From assembly GCA_958295885.1 (NCBI GenBank), contig OY282380.1:434001-498000 (forward strand): a stretch of 64,000 nucleotides of DNA, written 5' to 3'. Numbering within the stretch: position 1 is the stretch's first letter; each line of letters starts with the position of its first letter. The notes under the pieces were generated by a model. That model was not told where the DNA came from and ran no database searches. It was given only the letters and a program-made list of their open reading frames with translations. Below, one piece after another: positions 47,576-57,672 of the stretch. This DNA is from Arenicellales bacterium (GTDB lineage: Bacteria > Pseudomonadota > Gammaproteobacteria > Arenicellales > JAJDZL01). A program made the translations under genes and the position numbers.

Positions 47576-49141
47576 CTACGATGCGAGCTGGAAATATCGC
47601 AATCGAGCTTTCAAACCCGGTTGATTGTCTTCAAACACCAATTCCAAATTGTGGTATCGGGCAATCGCCGAGACCAGACTCAGTCCCAATCCGTTACCAG
47701 CTGTGGTTCGACTTGAATCAAGCCGATAAAACCGCCGGCAGACTTTTTCATGAAATTCCGCTGGTATGCCCGGCCCACTGTCACTGACTACAATTTCAAA
47801 CCCCTTTGCGTGCTTGATTCCTTCGATTCGCACCTGCCCCTTGGCAGGAGTAAACTTGATCGCGTTGTCCAGCAGATTCGCAATCGCCTGAAAAACCAAA
47901 TCCCTATCTGCAAGAATATCAACACACTCTGCATCAATAAATCTTTCCATCTGAACATCTCGTTCCTCCGCATAAGGCTCATAATATTCAAAAACGTCGT
48001 CAACGAGTTCCTGCGAATTCACCTTAGTGACGTTGTCGGTCAAAGATTTCGACTCTACTTTGGATATTCTCAGCAGTGCCTTGAATGTAGACAGCATTGC
48101 ATCCGCATCTTGAATCGCCGCTTCAATCGATTGCTGATCCTGAGCCTGCATTGAAGACGCTTTCTCACTCTCCAATGCCAACTTTTCCAGTCGATTTCTG
48201 AGTCTGTTGAGCGGAGTGATCAAATCGTGAGCGATATTGTCTGAAACTCTGCGAATTTCCTCCATCAGCGCTTCGATCTGCGAGAGCATATCGTTAAAGT
48301 TGTCTGCGAGCTGGTCGAAACCATCTTCACTTCCGTTGGTGTCAATGCGATGCGAAAAATTGCCGTCGATCACCATGCGGCATGTCTGATTGATTTTGAC
48401 CAATCGACGCGAGATTACCATCGAAGTGAGAACGGCACCAACGATAGCCAGCACCAAAGTAATGAACAGGCTTAGAACAAATACGCGAAACAACAAAGAC
48501 TCCAGTTCTTTGATGTCAGTGATGTCCCGTCCAACCAACAGAACGTAATCCGACTGAGGATAACTGAACCGTCGCCAAACCGATGTAACGTATTCTTGCT
48601 TCAGCAGGAGTGCTTGAGCCCGCGCTGTGTGCTTGGATTCAATCATACCACCGACATCAGAATCATGTTTATCCAGATCTTTCTCGACTACCGTAAATTC
48701 AAACTCAAACAGTTCACCGAACTGAACCTGCTTCAGCGGCAAACGACTCAGATTCCCCGCATACCTCTGCTCGTCCTCAGTGGCTAAAATGAATAAAGTT
48801 GAGTTCGTCGGTGATTCCGACTGTCTTGAAACCTTACGTTGAATCGCATCAACCAGTCTGGGAATTACAATGACTGTCTGATTCTGCGCGGTCAATATTG
48901 TCGAATGACGGATCAACTTGTTTAATTCGTCGGAAATTTGCTGATCGATTTCCGCCAGCTGACGCGCGAATGATGAATGGTAGACGAAAATGAGAACAAA
49001 GATCAGTGACGCGATGATAACTACCGCATATATCACTCCAAGCAGCAATGAATAGCTTTTGCGCTTCGTCCGGATAAAGCGCCCAATCCTCTGCACTCCA
49101 AATGGGATAGCTGAATAATCAAATCTAGTTTGATCGTTCAT
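47576..49141 (-). CDS. Sensor histidine kinase
   Basis: 521 residues. Two membrane segments (about 31-55 and 203-228) enclose a periplasmic sensor of about 145 residues without a known fold. HAMP follows (about 228-280), then HisKA with the phospho-acceptor His in SDNIAHDLITPLNRLRNRLE (about 305). The HATPase domain has N box NLLDNAIKFTP and G boxes VSDSGPGIP and GNGLGLSLV. ATG 49141 overlaps the regulator stop as TGATG. Located 67 bp upstream of the CitG-like gene, on the same strand, so it is likely in one transcript with fae. Confidence 0.94.
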   Translation of the reverse strand: MNDQTRFDYSAIPFGVQRIGRFIRTKRKSYSLLLGVIYAVVIIASLIFVLIFVYHSSFARQLAEIDQQISDELNKLIRHSTILTAQNQTVIVIPRLVDAIQRKVSRQSESPTNSTLFILATEDEQRYAGNLSRLPLKQVQFGELFEFEFTVVEKDLDKHDSDVGGMIESKHTARAQALLLKQEYVTSVWRRFSYPQSDYVLLVGRDITDIKELESLLFRVFVLSLFITLVLAIVGAVLTSMVISRRLVKINQTCRMVIDGNFSHRIDTNGSEDGFDQLADNFNDMLSQIEALMEEIRRVSDNIAHDLITPLNRLRNRLEKLALESEKASSMQAQDQQSIEAAIQDADAMLSTFKALLRISKVESKSLTDNVTKVNSQELVDDVFEYYEPYAEERDVQMERFIDAECVDILADRDLVFQAIANLLDNAIKFTPAKGQVRIEGIKHAKGFEIVVSDSGPGIPAEFHEKVCRRFYRLDSSRTTAGNGLGLSLVSAIARYHNLELVFEDNQPGLKARLRYFQLAS

Positions 49142-49827
49142 CAAATCTGATCATCGCGGCAGATTTTGTAGCCGCTGCCACGGACCGTATGGATGAGAGG
49201 ATAATCAAAACCCCTGTCGACTTTCCCTCGAAGTCTTGACATATGCGTGTCAATGATGCCAGTATGGGTATCGAAGTGATAATTCCAAACTTTCTCACGC
49301 AGCATGCTTCGTGTAACCACTTTTCCGCTGTTGCGCATGAGATATTCGAGAATTTGAAACTCGCGATTCGACAATAATATCTTCTTATTCGCTCGCCTCA
49401 CTTCCCTTTTGAGCAAATCCAAATGCAATTCGTCAACGCACAGTTCGATTTGAATCTTGGCAGGCTCGTAGCGACGAACAATGGCTTCGACTCTGGCGAG
49501 CAATTCAGAAAACGCGAAGGGCTTGGTCAAGTAATCATCACTTCCTACCTTCAAGCCGTCGACTCGATGATCCAAATCCCCTAATGAACTCAGAATCAAT
49601 ATCGGCGTATTGTTATTTTCCGCCCTTAGCGTTCGCACGATATCCAGTCCATCTTTGATATTGGGCAAATATCGATCAAGCACGATTGCATCAAACTCTT
49701 CGGTTCTTGCGACTTGAAGCCCAACGTCCCCGCACTCTATACCCTTTACGACATGCCCTGCTTCTTCCAAGCCTGTACGAATGAATGACAGAGTATCCCT
49801 ATCGTCTTCAATTACTAAAATTCTCAT
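49141..49827 (-). CDS. OmpR-family response regulator
   Basis: 228 residues. Receiver domain with acidic pair in LVIEDDRDT, phospho-Asp in AIVLDRYLPNIKDGLD (about 51) and Lys in DDYLTKPFAFSELL (about 101). The C-terminal winged helix has LLSNREFQILEYLMRNSGKV and HIDTHMSRLRGKVD-like recognition helix. Pairs with the kinase just downstream. Target not known; fae is a candidate by location. Confidence 0.95.
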   Translation of the reverse strand: MRILVIEDDRDTLSFIRTGLEEAGHVVKGIECGDVGLQVARTEEFDAIVLDRYLPNIKDGLDIVRTLRAENNNTPILILSSLGDLDHRVDGLKVGSDDYLTKPFAFSELLARVEAIVRRYEPAKIQIELCVDELHLDLLKREVRRANKKILLSNREFQILEYLMRNSGKVVTRSMLREKVWNYHFDTHTGIIDTHMSRLRGKVDRGFDYPLIHTVRGSGYKICRDDQI

Positions 49828-49989
49828 GATCCAAATTACACGTTTTGTTTAATTGGCTAATTTGCGGCAACTCATTGTTGCCTTATGATACTTGCTGCTG
49901 CACAAATAAAATAACCGCCGCAGATTAGAAGATCCGCGGCGGCTAGGAAAGCATGAAGTTAAAAAGTTAAGGAGAAGATAAGTAATCAG

Positions 49990-51576
49990 TTAGGACAGGT
50001 CGAACACCAGAAATTGATTCTTTCCGTCTCGATTCACATAAATCAACACGTTTTTGTCGTCTTTCTGCCGATCTGCCAGATAATCCAGTGCAGTTGCTAC
50101 GTCCGTATAGGACTGATGATCAATTTTGTTGATGATGTCACCTGGTTGGAGGCCGGCTCTGTCCGCCATACTGCCTGGCAATACACCGTCAATCATCAAA
50201 CCGTTCACGTTTTCGTCAAGTTGATAAGAACTGCGAACCTGTTCGTCGATTTCTTTGATACTTAGTCCAATATTCGGTAGATTTGGAGAATTTTGCTCCC
50301 GACTGGCGACCATCTCGGCGCCGTCTTTGGTTCCAATGTACACTTGCACTGTTCTTGGCTTGCCTTCAAGCCATGTCTTTAGCTGCACCTGCGTGCCTGG
50401 CGGGGTTGTCTGCACCTTGTTCACGAGATCATTGACTGACTTGACGATTTTGCCGTCATATTCAAGAACAATTTCACCCACTTGCAGATTGGCATTGGCA
50501 GCCGGAGTGTTTTGATCCACTCCAGCAATCAAAGCCCCTGTCGGCTTGGATTCGGGCAGAGCAAATGCTTCTGCTAAATTTTTGTTCACGGGCTGGATCA
50601 TCACGCCTAAAAATCCGTAATTCACTCTGCCATGCTCGACAAGCGATGAGGTTACATCTCTTACGATGTTCGACGGGATGGCGAACCCGAGCCCGACGTT
50701 AAAGCCGTTCGGAGAAAAGATCAATGTGTTAATTCCAATAATTTCGCCTTGAGCATTGAACAGAGGCCCGCCAGAATTCCCGCGATTGATCGTAGCGTCG
50801 AATTGCAGCAATGGAACGGTGGGGACAAAATTCCTTCCTGCAGCTGGCATGACTCTATCGACACCGGAGAGGATGCCGAGACTGGCTGAACGACTGAACC
50901 CCAGTCCGTCGCCCACTGCGACCACCCAATCACCCACGCGCGCCACATCTGAGTCGCCAAACTCGGCGTAAGGCAGGGATTCACCTGCGTCGACGCTCAG
51001 CACTGCCAAGTCCGAACGTTTATCAATCCCGACTACGTTTGCATCATACTGCGAGCCGTCGCTCAACGTAACTGTAATTTCGTCTGCATTGTCGATGACA
51101 TGAGCATTCGTCACGATATAACCTTCGGCGTCGATCACAATTCCAGACCCGCCCATCATGACCTTACGTCTAAAATCTTTGCGAAATCGGCGTCGATCCT
51201 CGCCTTTCCAATTTTGACGATTGTCGGGTCTCATCCAATCTGGAAAATTCTGCCCTGGCCCTGGCATGTCATACCAGAATTTAAACTGTGGGAATCCAGA
51301 CCTATCGTCAAAAAGAGGCTGAAATCTTTCTTTGACGGTACTGCTGACATGAATTGAAACTACGGCCGGTGATATCTCTTGAATCAGATCCGCAAATCCA
51401 CCGTGCAGCGGCTGTGCAGTCACATTGGCGTGAACCGGTGAATTTGTTTCTGCGTGTACGGGCAGTACGAATCGAGCGCCAATCGCAAGTACCAGCAGAC
51501 TCGCTATACCAGCGGTCCAGACAATATGCCTTTTGGATATGATGTTCGTAAACCGCAATCTTGATAAATTGTGCAT
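49990..51576 (-). CDS. DegP/DegQ-like periplasmic serine protease
   Basis: 528 residues, trypsin-like with two PDZ domains. The signal peptide ends near VLPVHAETN (about 43). Triad: His in IVTNAHVIDNADEI (about 160), Asp in KRSDLAVLSV (about 190), Ser in NRGNSGGPLFNAQGE (about 265). PDZ1 at about 325-415 and PDZ2 at about 425-525 (DGVLPGSMADRAGLQPGDII). Residues 70-130 have a Q-linker-like insert rich in Pro, Phe and Arg. Quality control of periplasmic proteins. Placed upstream of the two-component genes, 162 bp away. Confidence 0.93.
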   Translation of the reverse strand: MHNLSRLRFTNIISKRHIVWTAGIASLLVLAIGARFVLPVHAETNSPVHANVTAQPLHGGFADLIQEISPAVVSIHVSSTVKERFQPLFDDRSGFPQFKFWYDMPGPGQNFPDWMRPDNRQNWKGEDRRRFRKDFRRKVMMGGSGIVIDAEGYIVTNAHVIDNADEITVTLSDGSQYDANVVGIDKRSDLAVLSVDAGESLPYAEFGDSDVARVGDWVVAVGDGLGFSRSASLGILSGVDRVMPAAGRNFVPTVPLLQFDATINRGNSGGPLFNAQGEIIGINTLIFSPNGFNVGLGFAIPSNIVRDVTSSLVEHGRVNYGFLGVMIQPVNKNLAEAFALPESKPTGALIAGVDQNTPAANANLQVGEIVLEYDGKIVKSVNDLVNKVQTTPPGTQVQLKTWLEGKPRTVQVYIGTKDGAEMVASREQNSPNLPNIGLSIKEIDEQVRSSYQLDENVNGLMIDGVLPGSMADRAGLQPGDIINKIDHQSYTDVATALDYLADRQKDDKNVLIYVNRDGKNQFLVFDLS

Positions 51577-51766
51577 AATTCTCTCCTAATTGTTACGATT
51601 ACACTGTCGTTTATGAATATTGTGTCATTATCGATTTCCAATTCTTACATTAGCTTTAAGAGTTCATTACAATCTTGTAAGATTAGGCAAAGAGAATCAA
51701 CGCTCTATACATCAATTCCATTTCAACCATTCATGTTCCCAACTCATCGACTTCGGGCTTAGGAAA

Positions 51767-52945
51767 TTGATCAGATCAACGACACTGATCGTCGGGGGTG
51801 GCATCGTCGGCAGTGCAATTGCATATTTCCTCAGCACACTTCCAGATTTTGACGGAGAAATATTCGTAGTAGAACGAGACTTCAGCTACGAAGACTGCTC
51901 GACCACTCGGTCCGTTGGTTCGATTCGGCAGCAGTTTTCAACCAAGGAAAATATTCAAATATCACAGTTTGGTTTTGAATTTCTAGAAAATATCGATCAC
52001 TACCTGCACTGGGACGATCAAGAACCCGACATCGGATTGGTCCACTCGTCTTATCTGATTCTGGCATCGCAAGTCGGTTTAGAAGCTTTGAGATTCAGTC
52101 ACGAACTCCAACTGAGCTTGGGAGCTGACGTATATTTACTCGATGCTGCCGCTCTGAGAAAAAAATATCCTTGGTTGAATACGGAAGGCCTCGCTGCAGC
52201 CGGTCGAGGATTGAGCAAGGAAGGATGGTTTGACCCGTACAGTCTTCTCGTTGCGTTGAAACGAACCGCAATAACTCTCGGCGTTACCTATTTTCAAGAC
52301 GAAGCTGTCGCGATTCACTGCTCTAAGAATCGAGTTATGAGTGTGGAACTGAGAGAATTAGGGATGACAATCTGTGATCACTTCGTCAACGCGGCTGGAC
52401 CCTTCGCCGGTAAATTGGCGAGCCTGGCTGGAATTCATCTGCCCGTCACACCCAAACGCAGAAATGTTTTTGTGTTCGAAAGCCCTGCCAAAATCGACAG
52501 CATGCCGCTTGTGGTGGATCCTTCTGGATTCTACGTACGGCCGGAAGGAAACTACTTTATCACTGGCTATTCGCCCGGCCCTGATGAACACGACCCAGAC
52601 GATGAATCCTTAGAAGTCGATCACGAATTGTTTGAGGACAAAATTTGGCCTAATCTTGCCAACCGCATTCCCCAATTTGAACGTTTGCGGGTGCGCAGTG
52701 CTTGGGCTGGTCATTACGACTACAACTCATTTGACCAAAATGGAATTGTTGGCAGCCACCCGGAAATAGAAAACTACTATTTTGCAAATGGTTTCAGCGG
52801 CCACGGTCTGCAGCAGGCCCCAGCTGTAGGTTTGGCAATTGCGGAGCTGATTGCCTACGGCGAGTATGAAGTTTTGAATTTAGAAAATTTAGGCTATGAG
52901 AGAATTTTAGAAAATCGAAAATTCCGAGAAAAAGTGATAATCTAA
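51767..52945 (+). CDS. FAD-dependent oxidoreductase, DadA/FOXRED1-like
   Basis: About 392 residues of the glycine/D-amino-acid oxidase family. The FAD-binding start is STTLIVGGGIVGSAIAYFLS, followed by CSTTRSVGSIRQQFS (about 45) and HFVNAAGPFAGKLASLAGIH (about 205). The C-terminal part has YYFANGFSGHGLQQAPAVGL. The frame is open from 51620 with no good ATG. TTG 51767 fits the fold best but the start is uncertain. Substrate unknown; sarcosine- or dimethylglycine-like amines are common in this family and would produce formaldehyde units. Confidence 0.85.
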   Translation: MIRSTTLIVGGGIVGSAIAYFLSTLPDFDGEIFVVERDFSYEDCSTTRSVGSIRQQFSTKENIQISQFGFEFLENIDHYLHWDDQEPDIGLVHSSYLILASQVGLEALRFSHELQLSLGADVYLLDAAALRKKYPWLNTEGLAAAGRGLSKEGWFDPYSLLVALKRTAITLGVTYFQDEAVAIHCSKNRVMSVELRELGMTICDHFVNAAGPFAGKLASLAGIHLPVTPKRRNVFVFESPAKIDSMPLVVDPSGFYVRPEGNYFITGYSPGPDEHDPDDESLEVDHELFEDKIWPNLANRIPQFERLRVRSAWAGHYDYNSFDQNGIVGSHPEIENYYFANGFSGHGLQQAPAVGLAIAELIAYGEYEVLNLENLGYERILENRKFREKVII

Positions 52946-53428
52946 ATCGACCAATGAACCGGATCAACGAGAATGGCTCGACTACACTCGGTTCTGCTAT
53001 TCGAAGTGAATTTGGGAACAGTTGTCAAAAATAGCGAGAGATCTTTTGAATTTACAGGAAATTTACGATAGCTGAAGAGAGGAAAGTTTACAGCGACAGC
53101 TTTGCTCAAGGTAGGGAAGAAGGCCTTGAATGAGGCGGGGAATGCCAGAACGGTGAATTGAAAAAACTAATGCCTTACAGTTTCGGCGTAGCGACAGTCT
53201 GCAAGTACACGAACCTTGAGCCGGAATCCATTAACGGATTTTTGCCAAACATCAGTTCTCGTTCTTTCTGTAGCAATTTTTAGTTGACCACTATCTATTC
53301 GTTTCAATCTAGCATTTGAATCCTGCCCAGTAGCTCAACCGATCATACAGAAGAACATTCCCATAGCATTTCAACCAAATGAATTTGAGGAGCCAACGAA
53401 TCTTCCAACCTGCAAAGTGATCACTCAT
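52946..53428. other. Gene-poor stretch, nothing recognised
   Basis: No supported frame. This is the left border of the nuclease island. Confidence 0.4.
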
Positions 53429-54415
53429 TCAATCATCGCTAGATTGTCTATCAAGTTCTAACCATTTCACGAGATCTTCAAACTGCCGTTCAGTTTCAAC
53501 TTTACAACTTAAACCATCTCTCCACGAACTTATCGAAATTTCATCGCGAAATTGTTTGCGAAGAACTTCTTCGTTTTTATCAAATACTCCATACAGCCAA
53601 ACTGTAACAAATCTATTCCAAAAATTCAGGTCTACCGACTTAAAACCAGACCAATTTGTTCTTATTGTGCCAAATATTCGTTTTTTTGGTAATCCAGCTT
53701 TTATTTGCTGACATAATTCTATCCCTCGTTCTGCAAACGGATATTTCAGTTTCGGCATAACATCCTCCCACTGACCACCAGCACTATTTGCGCTTCGTCC
53801 CCTGTTCTTCTTTCTGCTTGCGAAGGTTTCCTGAAGTTCCATAAGCGGGTATCGCTGATCTAGAGAAATATACTTCTGGTCATTCTCAGTGAAGAGTGAC
53901 AAGGCGAATGCAGTAATCGAAACTGAGTAATTCACGCTCAGCCAATCTGAAGTAAGGATGACCTCCGGATCAAACTTCTCTGCAATTAGAATTACCTTTG
54001 TCTCTGATACAGGTGTGTTCTGCGATATCAGATCGCGCAGTTCTTCTAGATCGTCCGCATCCTTTTCTTGGATTGAATCAAGCAGTTTATCGACATCCCA
54101 ACGGCTTACACTTGCTGCGTACGTAAGAGCCTGCAACAACTGTAGTTTGTTTTTAGCACGCTTAAGTTCTATGACGACCAGTGAAGAGTCATCTAAATCA
54201 TAAGCCAATAGGTCTAGTTTATTCCCGGTATACTTATCAGGAGCGAGTTCCTGCCCTACAAAGTACAAATTTCGATATCCCAGTTCGTTCTTAAATGCTT
54301 CCCAAGAATTCACTATTGATTGTTGCAGATCATAATTTTCACGAATATTTTCAGTGTGAAAATTCGATTTCTTAACATTTTCTAACACTTTTTCATCAAC
54401 TCTAAATTTGAGCAT
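53429..54415 (-). CDS. PD-(D/E)XK-type nuclease-like protein
   Basis: 328 residues. The core D-x(n)-ExK is plain: GNKLDLLAYD (about 69) and SLVVIELKRAKNKLQ (about 83), followed by LLQALTYAASVSRW, as in DUF91/NucS-like and other restriction-type nucleases. The C-terminal half from about 215 (FAERGIELCQQIKAGL) has no known fold to me. ATG 54415 has GGAGAG five bases ahead and is preferred over GTG 54433. It lies just downstream of the interrupted restriction-like gene, on the same strand, and may have been its operon partner. Confidence 0.75.
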   Translation of the reverse strand: MLKFRVDEKVLENVKKSNFHTENIRENYDLQQSIVNSWEAFKNELGYRNLYFVGQELAPDKYTGNKLDLLAYDLDDSSLVVIELKRAKNKLQLLQALTYAASVSRWDVDKLLDSIQEKDADDLEELRDLISQNTPVSETKVILIAEKFDPEVILTSDWLSVNYSVSITAFALSLFTENDQKYISLDQRYPLMELQETFASRKKNRGRSANSAGGQWEDVMPKLKYPFAERGIELCQQIKAGLPKKRIFGTIRTNWSGFKSVDLNFWNRFVTVWLYGVFDKNEEVLRKQFRDEISISSWRDGLSCKVETERQFEDLVKWLELDRQSSDD

Positions 54416-54582
54416 ACCTTCTCTCCGTTCCACTTAAGCCATAACCGCGTAATTGCAATTTCGCTTGCTCTGGCATGAATTAACTCCGAATTTGTTCAAT
54501 TCCCGCGGGTTGAGAATTAAATTAATTCTAACATTGGCATCAATTTCAGAACGATAGTGACGCATTGTTTCAATTTACTCAT

Positions 54583-54925
54583 TTACTGCCAATCTTGAGT
54601 CATCATCGAAAGCAATGTGTCCTTAGCACCTTTACAGTGATACAAAGGATATTCATTGCGAAGTCTCGTAAGATTCAAATAAGCATGCAGTGAAATCTCT
54701 TGCGGTTCGTCAGAATTGTTTGAATTTCTTGCAAACACTCCGTACCGAAGGCCGTCCGTTACAATAATTCGCTTGCAATTTTTCACTTTTAGAGCATACT
54801 TCTGCGCCTGCTCAAATGCAGACAAGCACGAAGAACCTTTCTTTTTTTGCTTCAATGACAACTCATAAACGATCTTCGCTGCACGGGAGAGCAGAAAAAA
54901 GCACAATATCAATATTTTTCCACTC
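54583..54925 (-). pseudogene. C-terminal half of the interrupted restriction-like gene
   Basis: From the transposon edge the gene reads EWKNIDIVLF, then a TGA, then VVIEAKKK before a one-base shift in an A-run, then SAFEQAQKYALKVKNCKRII and VTDGLRYGVFA to TAA 54583. The D and ExK of a PD-(D/E)XK core are thus visible. It joins in frame with the half ending at 59211 when the element is removed. Both new stops arose within this piece, so it decayed after, or along with, the insertion. Confidence 0.8.
54918..54925. repeat. Left 8-bp target-site duplication
   Basis: TTCCACTC directly abuts GTAAGC at 54926. It pairs with TTCCATTC at 59211-59218, one mismatch. Eight base pairs is the duplication length known for the IS66 family. 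Confidence 0.75.
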
Positions 54926-56515
54926 GTAAGCATTCAACTTCTGCCGTGATGATTGATCAGATTGTACTGTTTTCAGTTGCAGTATTGCTTTTCCCTGAAT
55001 GAGACCGGTTGATTCGGAACCTGGCTGACGAACCGCTCATGTGCATCTGAATCAGAGCACATTTTCACTTTGACCCGAAGTGATGAGAGTGATTTTTAAG
55101 CATTGCGGATGTGGGACTGGACACTAAATTTCAATTTTGCTATAGGCATCGTCACCCAATCCCACTCAGTCTCGGCAGAATTGGCATGCCGGGAAAACCG
55201 TCCCCTGCAGTCCGAACGAATCGAGGCACTGCGTAGCGACTGTCTTGAACTGCGTCAGCGAAGCGGCTTTTGGCAGTCGAGGTTTACGAGTTTGAAAGGG
55301 TGCCATGAGCATCTGAAAGAGCAATATTTTGAGGTGTGCAGCTTGCGTGGCAGCAAATTGAGATTGCGGCGCAAGGTGTCAAAGCTCAAGCAGCGTCTAG
55401 CGGTGCTGACGGAGATTGATGGTGAGAACAATATTGTGCGCGCCAAGGTCGCAAGATAGAGCAGCTGGAGCAAGAAAATCGTGAACTGAAGGAAAGTCTG
55501 CGGTAGCAGCGGTTGGAAAGCAAGGACAAGGATTCACAGATTGCGCGTTTCAAGCGTATGCTCTTTGGTCGCAGAAGCGAGCGGAACAAGGCCGGTTCTG
55601 CAAAGGGGCGGCCGAAATCGAGCTATGATGACAGGTGGACTCGGCGGAAGGCCTTGAAGAAGGTCGGTCACAAACGTCATGATTACAGTCATCTTGCCGC
55701 GGTGGAAGAACGGCACGAGGTCGAAGCTGAATGTTTGACGTGTGGCAAACCCTATGTCAGCAACGGCTATGAAGAATCGCAGTTGGTTGATCTCGAGATC
55801 AAGGCCTACCGCCGGCTGATTCGTCGACAGCGCAAGAGTTCGACCTGCGACTGCGGCGACGGGCGAGAACGGGCAGCGGCACCAGTTGATCGACTGTTTC
55901 CCAACACCTGTTACGGGGTCGGAGTTTGGGGGCACTATGTGTTTCAGCGATATTCGATGCATCTGACGGTGGGCGGATTCTGCCGCTTGAGCGAGTCCCG
56001 CGGAGTGGTGATGAGCAAGAGTACGCTGATGAATTGTAATGTGGTATTTTTGAATTTGTTCGGTGAACTCTGCCAAGCCATCGTTCAGCATCAGGGCGAG
56101 ACGTCGGTGGGGCACGGCGACGAGACCGGCTGGCCGATGCTGTTGGGAGGCCCTCTGTGAGATTCCTCGTTTCCGCGGCACCTGCTATCAGGCTGCCAAT
56201 AGGTTCGGGTCGGCCAGACCCAAGGACGAAGCAATCTGGATGTGCGAAAGGAATATGCGCTACCGATCAAGGACATCTGGCTCAGACCGCTGGAACGAAA
56301 CTGGAAAGCGATCTTGAATTCATGCAAACCGTCCAGCCCATACGGCCGGCTCTGCAAATCTCGCCCCAAGTAAAGTACGGCCTTGACCGCGTCGGTTCGT
56401 CGCAAGCTGATGACGACCCGCCATTTCAATTTGAATTAACCCCACCCTGAAGATTGAATTGCAATCAGCACGTGCCTGAGAAAACACCTCAATCAGTGCT
56501 GAACTTAATGCTTAC
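54926..56515 (+). mobile_element. IS66-family copy A, degenerate
   Basis: Ends are GTAAGCATTCAACTTCTGCC at the left and its GCTTAC-type partner ending at 56515. From 55103 onward it aligns base by base with the reverse complement of copy B over the first 500 bp (for example TCGTCACCCAATCCCACT). It contains the transposase N-terminal part and the last C-terminal stretch, but most of the DDE core is missing between about 56160 and 56330. Confidence 0.85.
55513..56160 (+). pseudogene. IS66 TnpC fragment, copy A
   Basis: Codes the TnpC N-terminal part: RFKRMLFGRRSERNKAG, the zinc-binding CLTCGKPYVSNGYE, then RAAAPVDRLFPNTCYG, HLTVGGFCRLSESRGVVMSK and the beginning of the DDE core in HGDETGWPMLLGG. 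It breaks off at a TGA, and an earlier frame (55103-55459) holds the leading coiled part. Full IS66 TnpC has about 500 residues. Confidence 0.85.
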
Positions 56516-56693
56516 AACAGGGGAAATTCAAAGAAAACGACGAGAAAAAAGCGGCTGATTTTGAAACACTATGAGGCAATAACGATTCATATTCTTGTCT
56601 GGATCTGATGCAACAAATTCATTGAGATTTTGAAAGACAATTTACAATACTAATACTAGTTATAACGAAATTGGAGAGCAGGAGAAAATTCAT

Positions 56694-56921
56694 ATGGCAC
56701 TATTGACTTCCCTTAAAAAAGATAATGATGCCCTTGACGAGCAAAAATTATTCTGGCGAACTGTACTTGGTACGCTCAGCAGCGGTGGAAGTGTCAAACC
56801 TAAGTTCAAAATAACCCAATATCCGAAGGATGCTCGACACCAGGATTTAGTACGAATTGGTCAGGATATGTACGTATCTTTGAGAGCATTCGACAAATCA
56901 GAAATACATGAAGAAAGCTAG
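56694..56921 (+). CDS. Cargo ORF 1: small protein of unknown function
   Basis: 75 residues, MALLTSLKKDNDALDEQKLF at the start. No membrane segment or known motif; mixed charge. AGGAG stands nine bases before ATG 56694, a strong ribosome site. Its end overlaps the next gene by 14 bp, so the two are translated together. Intact although all neighbours are decayed. Function unknown; a partner of the DUF2335 protein is the natural guess. Confidence 0.7.
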   Translation: MALLTSLKKDNDALDEQKLFWRTVLGTLSSGGSVKPKFKITQYPKDARHQDLVRIGQDMYVSLRAFDKSEIHEES

Positions 56922-57411
56922 TCGCAAAAACAAAAACGAATCTAAGGAAGAGACTACAGTAAACGAATCTGACAAATCCGAATCTGCTGAGATAGATTCT
57001 TCCACAATTCGTAATCAACAACTATTGAAAGCAGTATTAGATGATCCGAAATTGCTTGAAGCAATGCCGAAAGAGGTACGTATTTCAATGGCAGAAACAG
57101 CGTCGTTTTCAGCTCCGCTCCCACCACCATCCATGTTTGAGAGCTACGAGCAAACTTTACCTGGCAGTGCTGATCGTATTTTGAAAATAGTTGAGAAAGA
57201 GCAAAATCATCGTTTTCAGTGGACGGATTCAAAACTGCGTGGAGAAATCTCAATACTGAAGAGAGGCCAGATTTTTGGCTTTTTTATTGCAATATTTGGC
57301 CTTTCAATTGGTGCGTTTCTCGGTTACAAAGGATACACAATAGTGGCAGCACTATTGGTGGCCACTGGCATACTTGGCCTAATACGAGAATTAATTGAAA
57401 AATTCAAATGA
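56908..57411 (+). CDS. Cargo ORF 2: DUF2335-like membrane protein
   Basis: 167 residues. The first 45 are charged and probably disordered. The family core reads PLPPPSMFESYEQTLPGSAD with RIL, then about 30 residues of helix, then GQIFGFFIAIFGLSIGAFLG and VAALLVATGILGLI, two membrane helices with a short loop. DUF2335 proteins have this P-x-P-x-(L/M)-x-x-Y-x-x-x-x-PG-x-A-x-R-I start and RGQ-x-x-G-x-x-x-A membrane entry. Function unknown to me. It lies wholly inside the composite transposon and is intact. Confidence 0.82.
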   Translation: MKKASRKNKNESKEETTVNESDKSESAEIDSSTIRNQQLLKAVLDDPKLLEAMPKEVRISMAETASFSAPLPPPSMFESYEQTLPGSADRILKIVEKEQNHRFQWTDSKLRGEISILKRGQIFGFFIAIFGLSIGAFLGYKGYTIVAALLVATGILGLIRELIEKFK

Positions 57412-57632
57412 CAAGTTAACTTTGCTACGAGTCTTGCAACATATTTGTTTACCAACTATTTCACGCTCATTCCCGGCGAATCGGCGGCTGGAGTCAACGT
57501 AAGAAAGCAGTGTTCTCACCGGGCGAGTGGAATTCATTATCTACAGCAGGTTTAAGAATAGATCAAATTCGATCATAGAGAAGAATCGGTTGGGATGCCG
57601 ACGATAGATTCTGGCACCCTACCAGAATGCAG

Positions 57633-57661
57633 CAACGCCACCTTTCCTCATGGTGGCGTTG
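57633..57661. other. 10-bp perfect hairpin between cargo and copy B
   Basis: CAACGCCACC, nine-base loop, GGTGGCGTTG, about 220 bp after the cargo stop and 11 bp before the copy B end. No T-run follows. Could end or protect the cargo mRNA. Confidence 0.55.
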
Positions 57662-57672
57662 TAGTTATACGG

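Noticed and set aside
56516..57672. Separate insertion of each IS66 copy
   Set aside because: Inner and outer flanks of each copy do not match each other, whereas the two outer flanks do.
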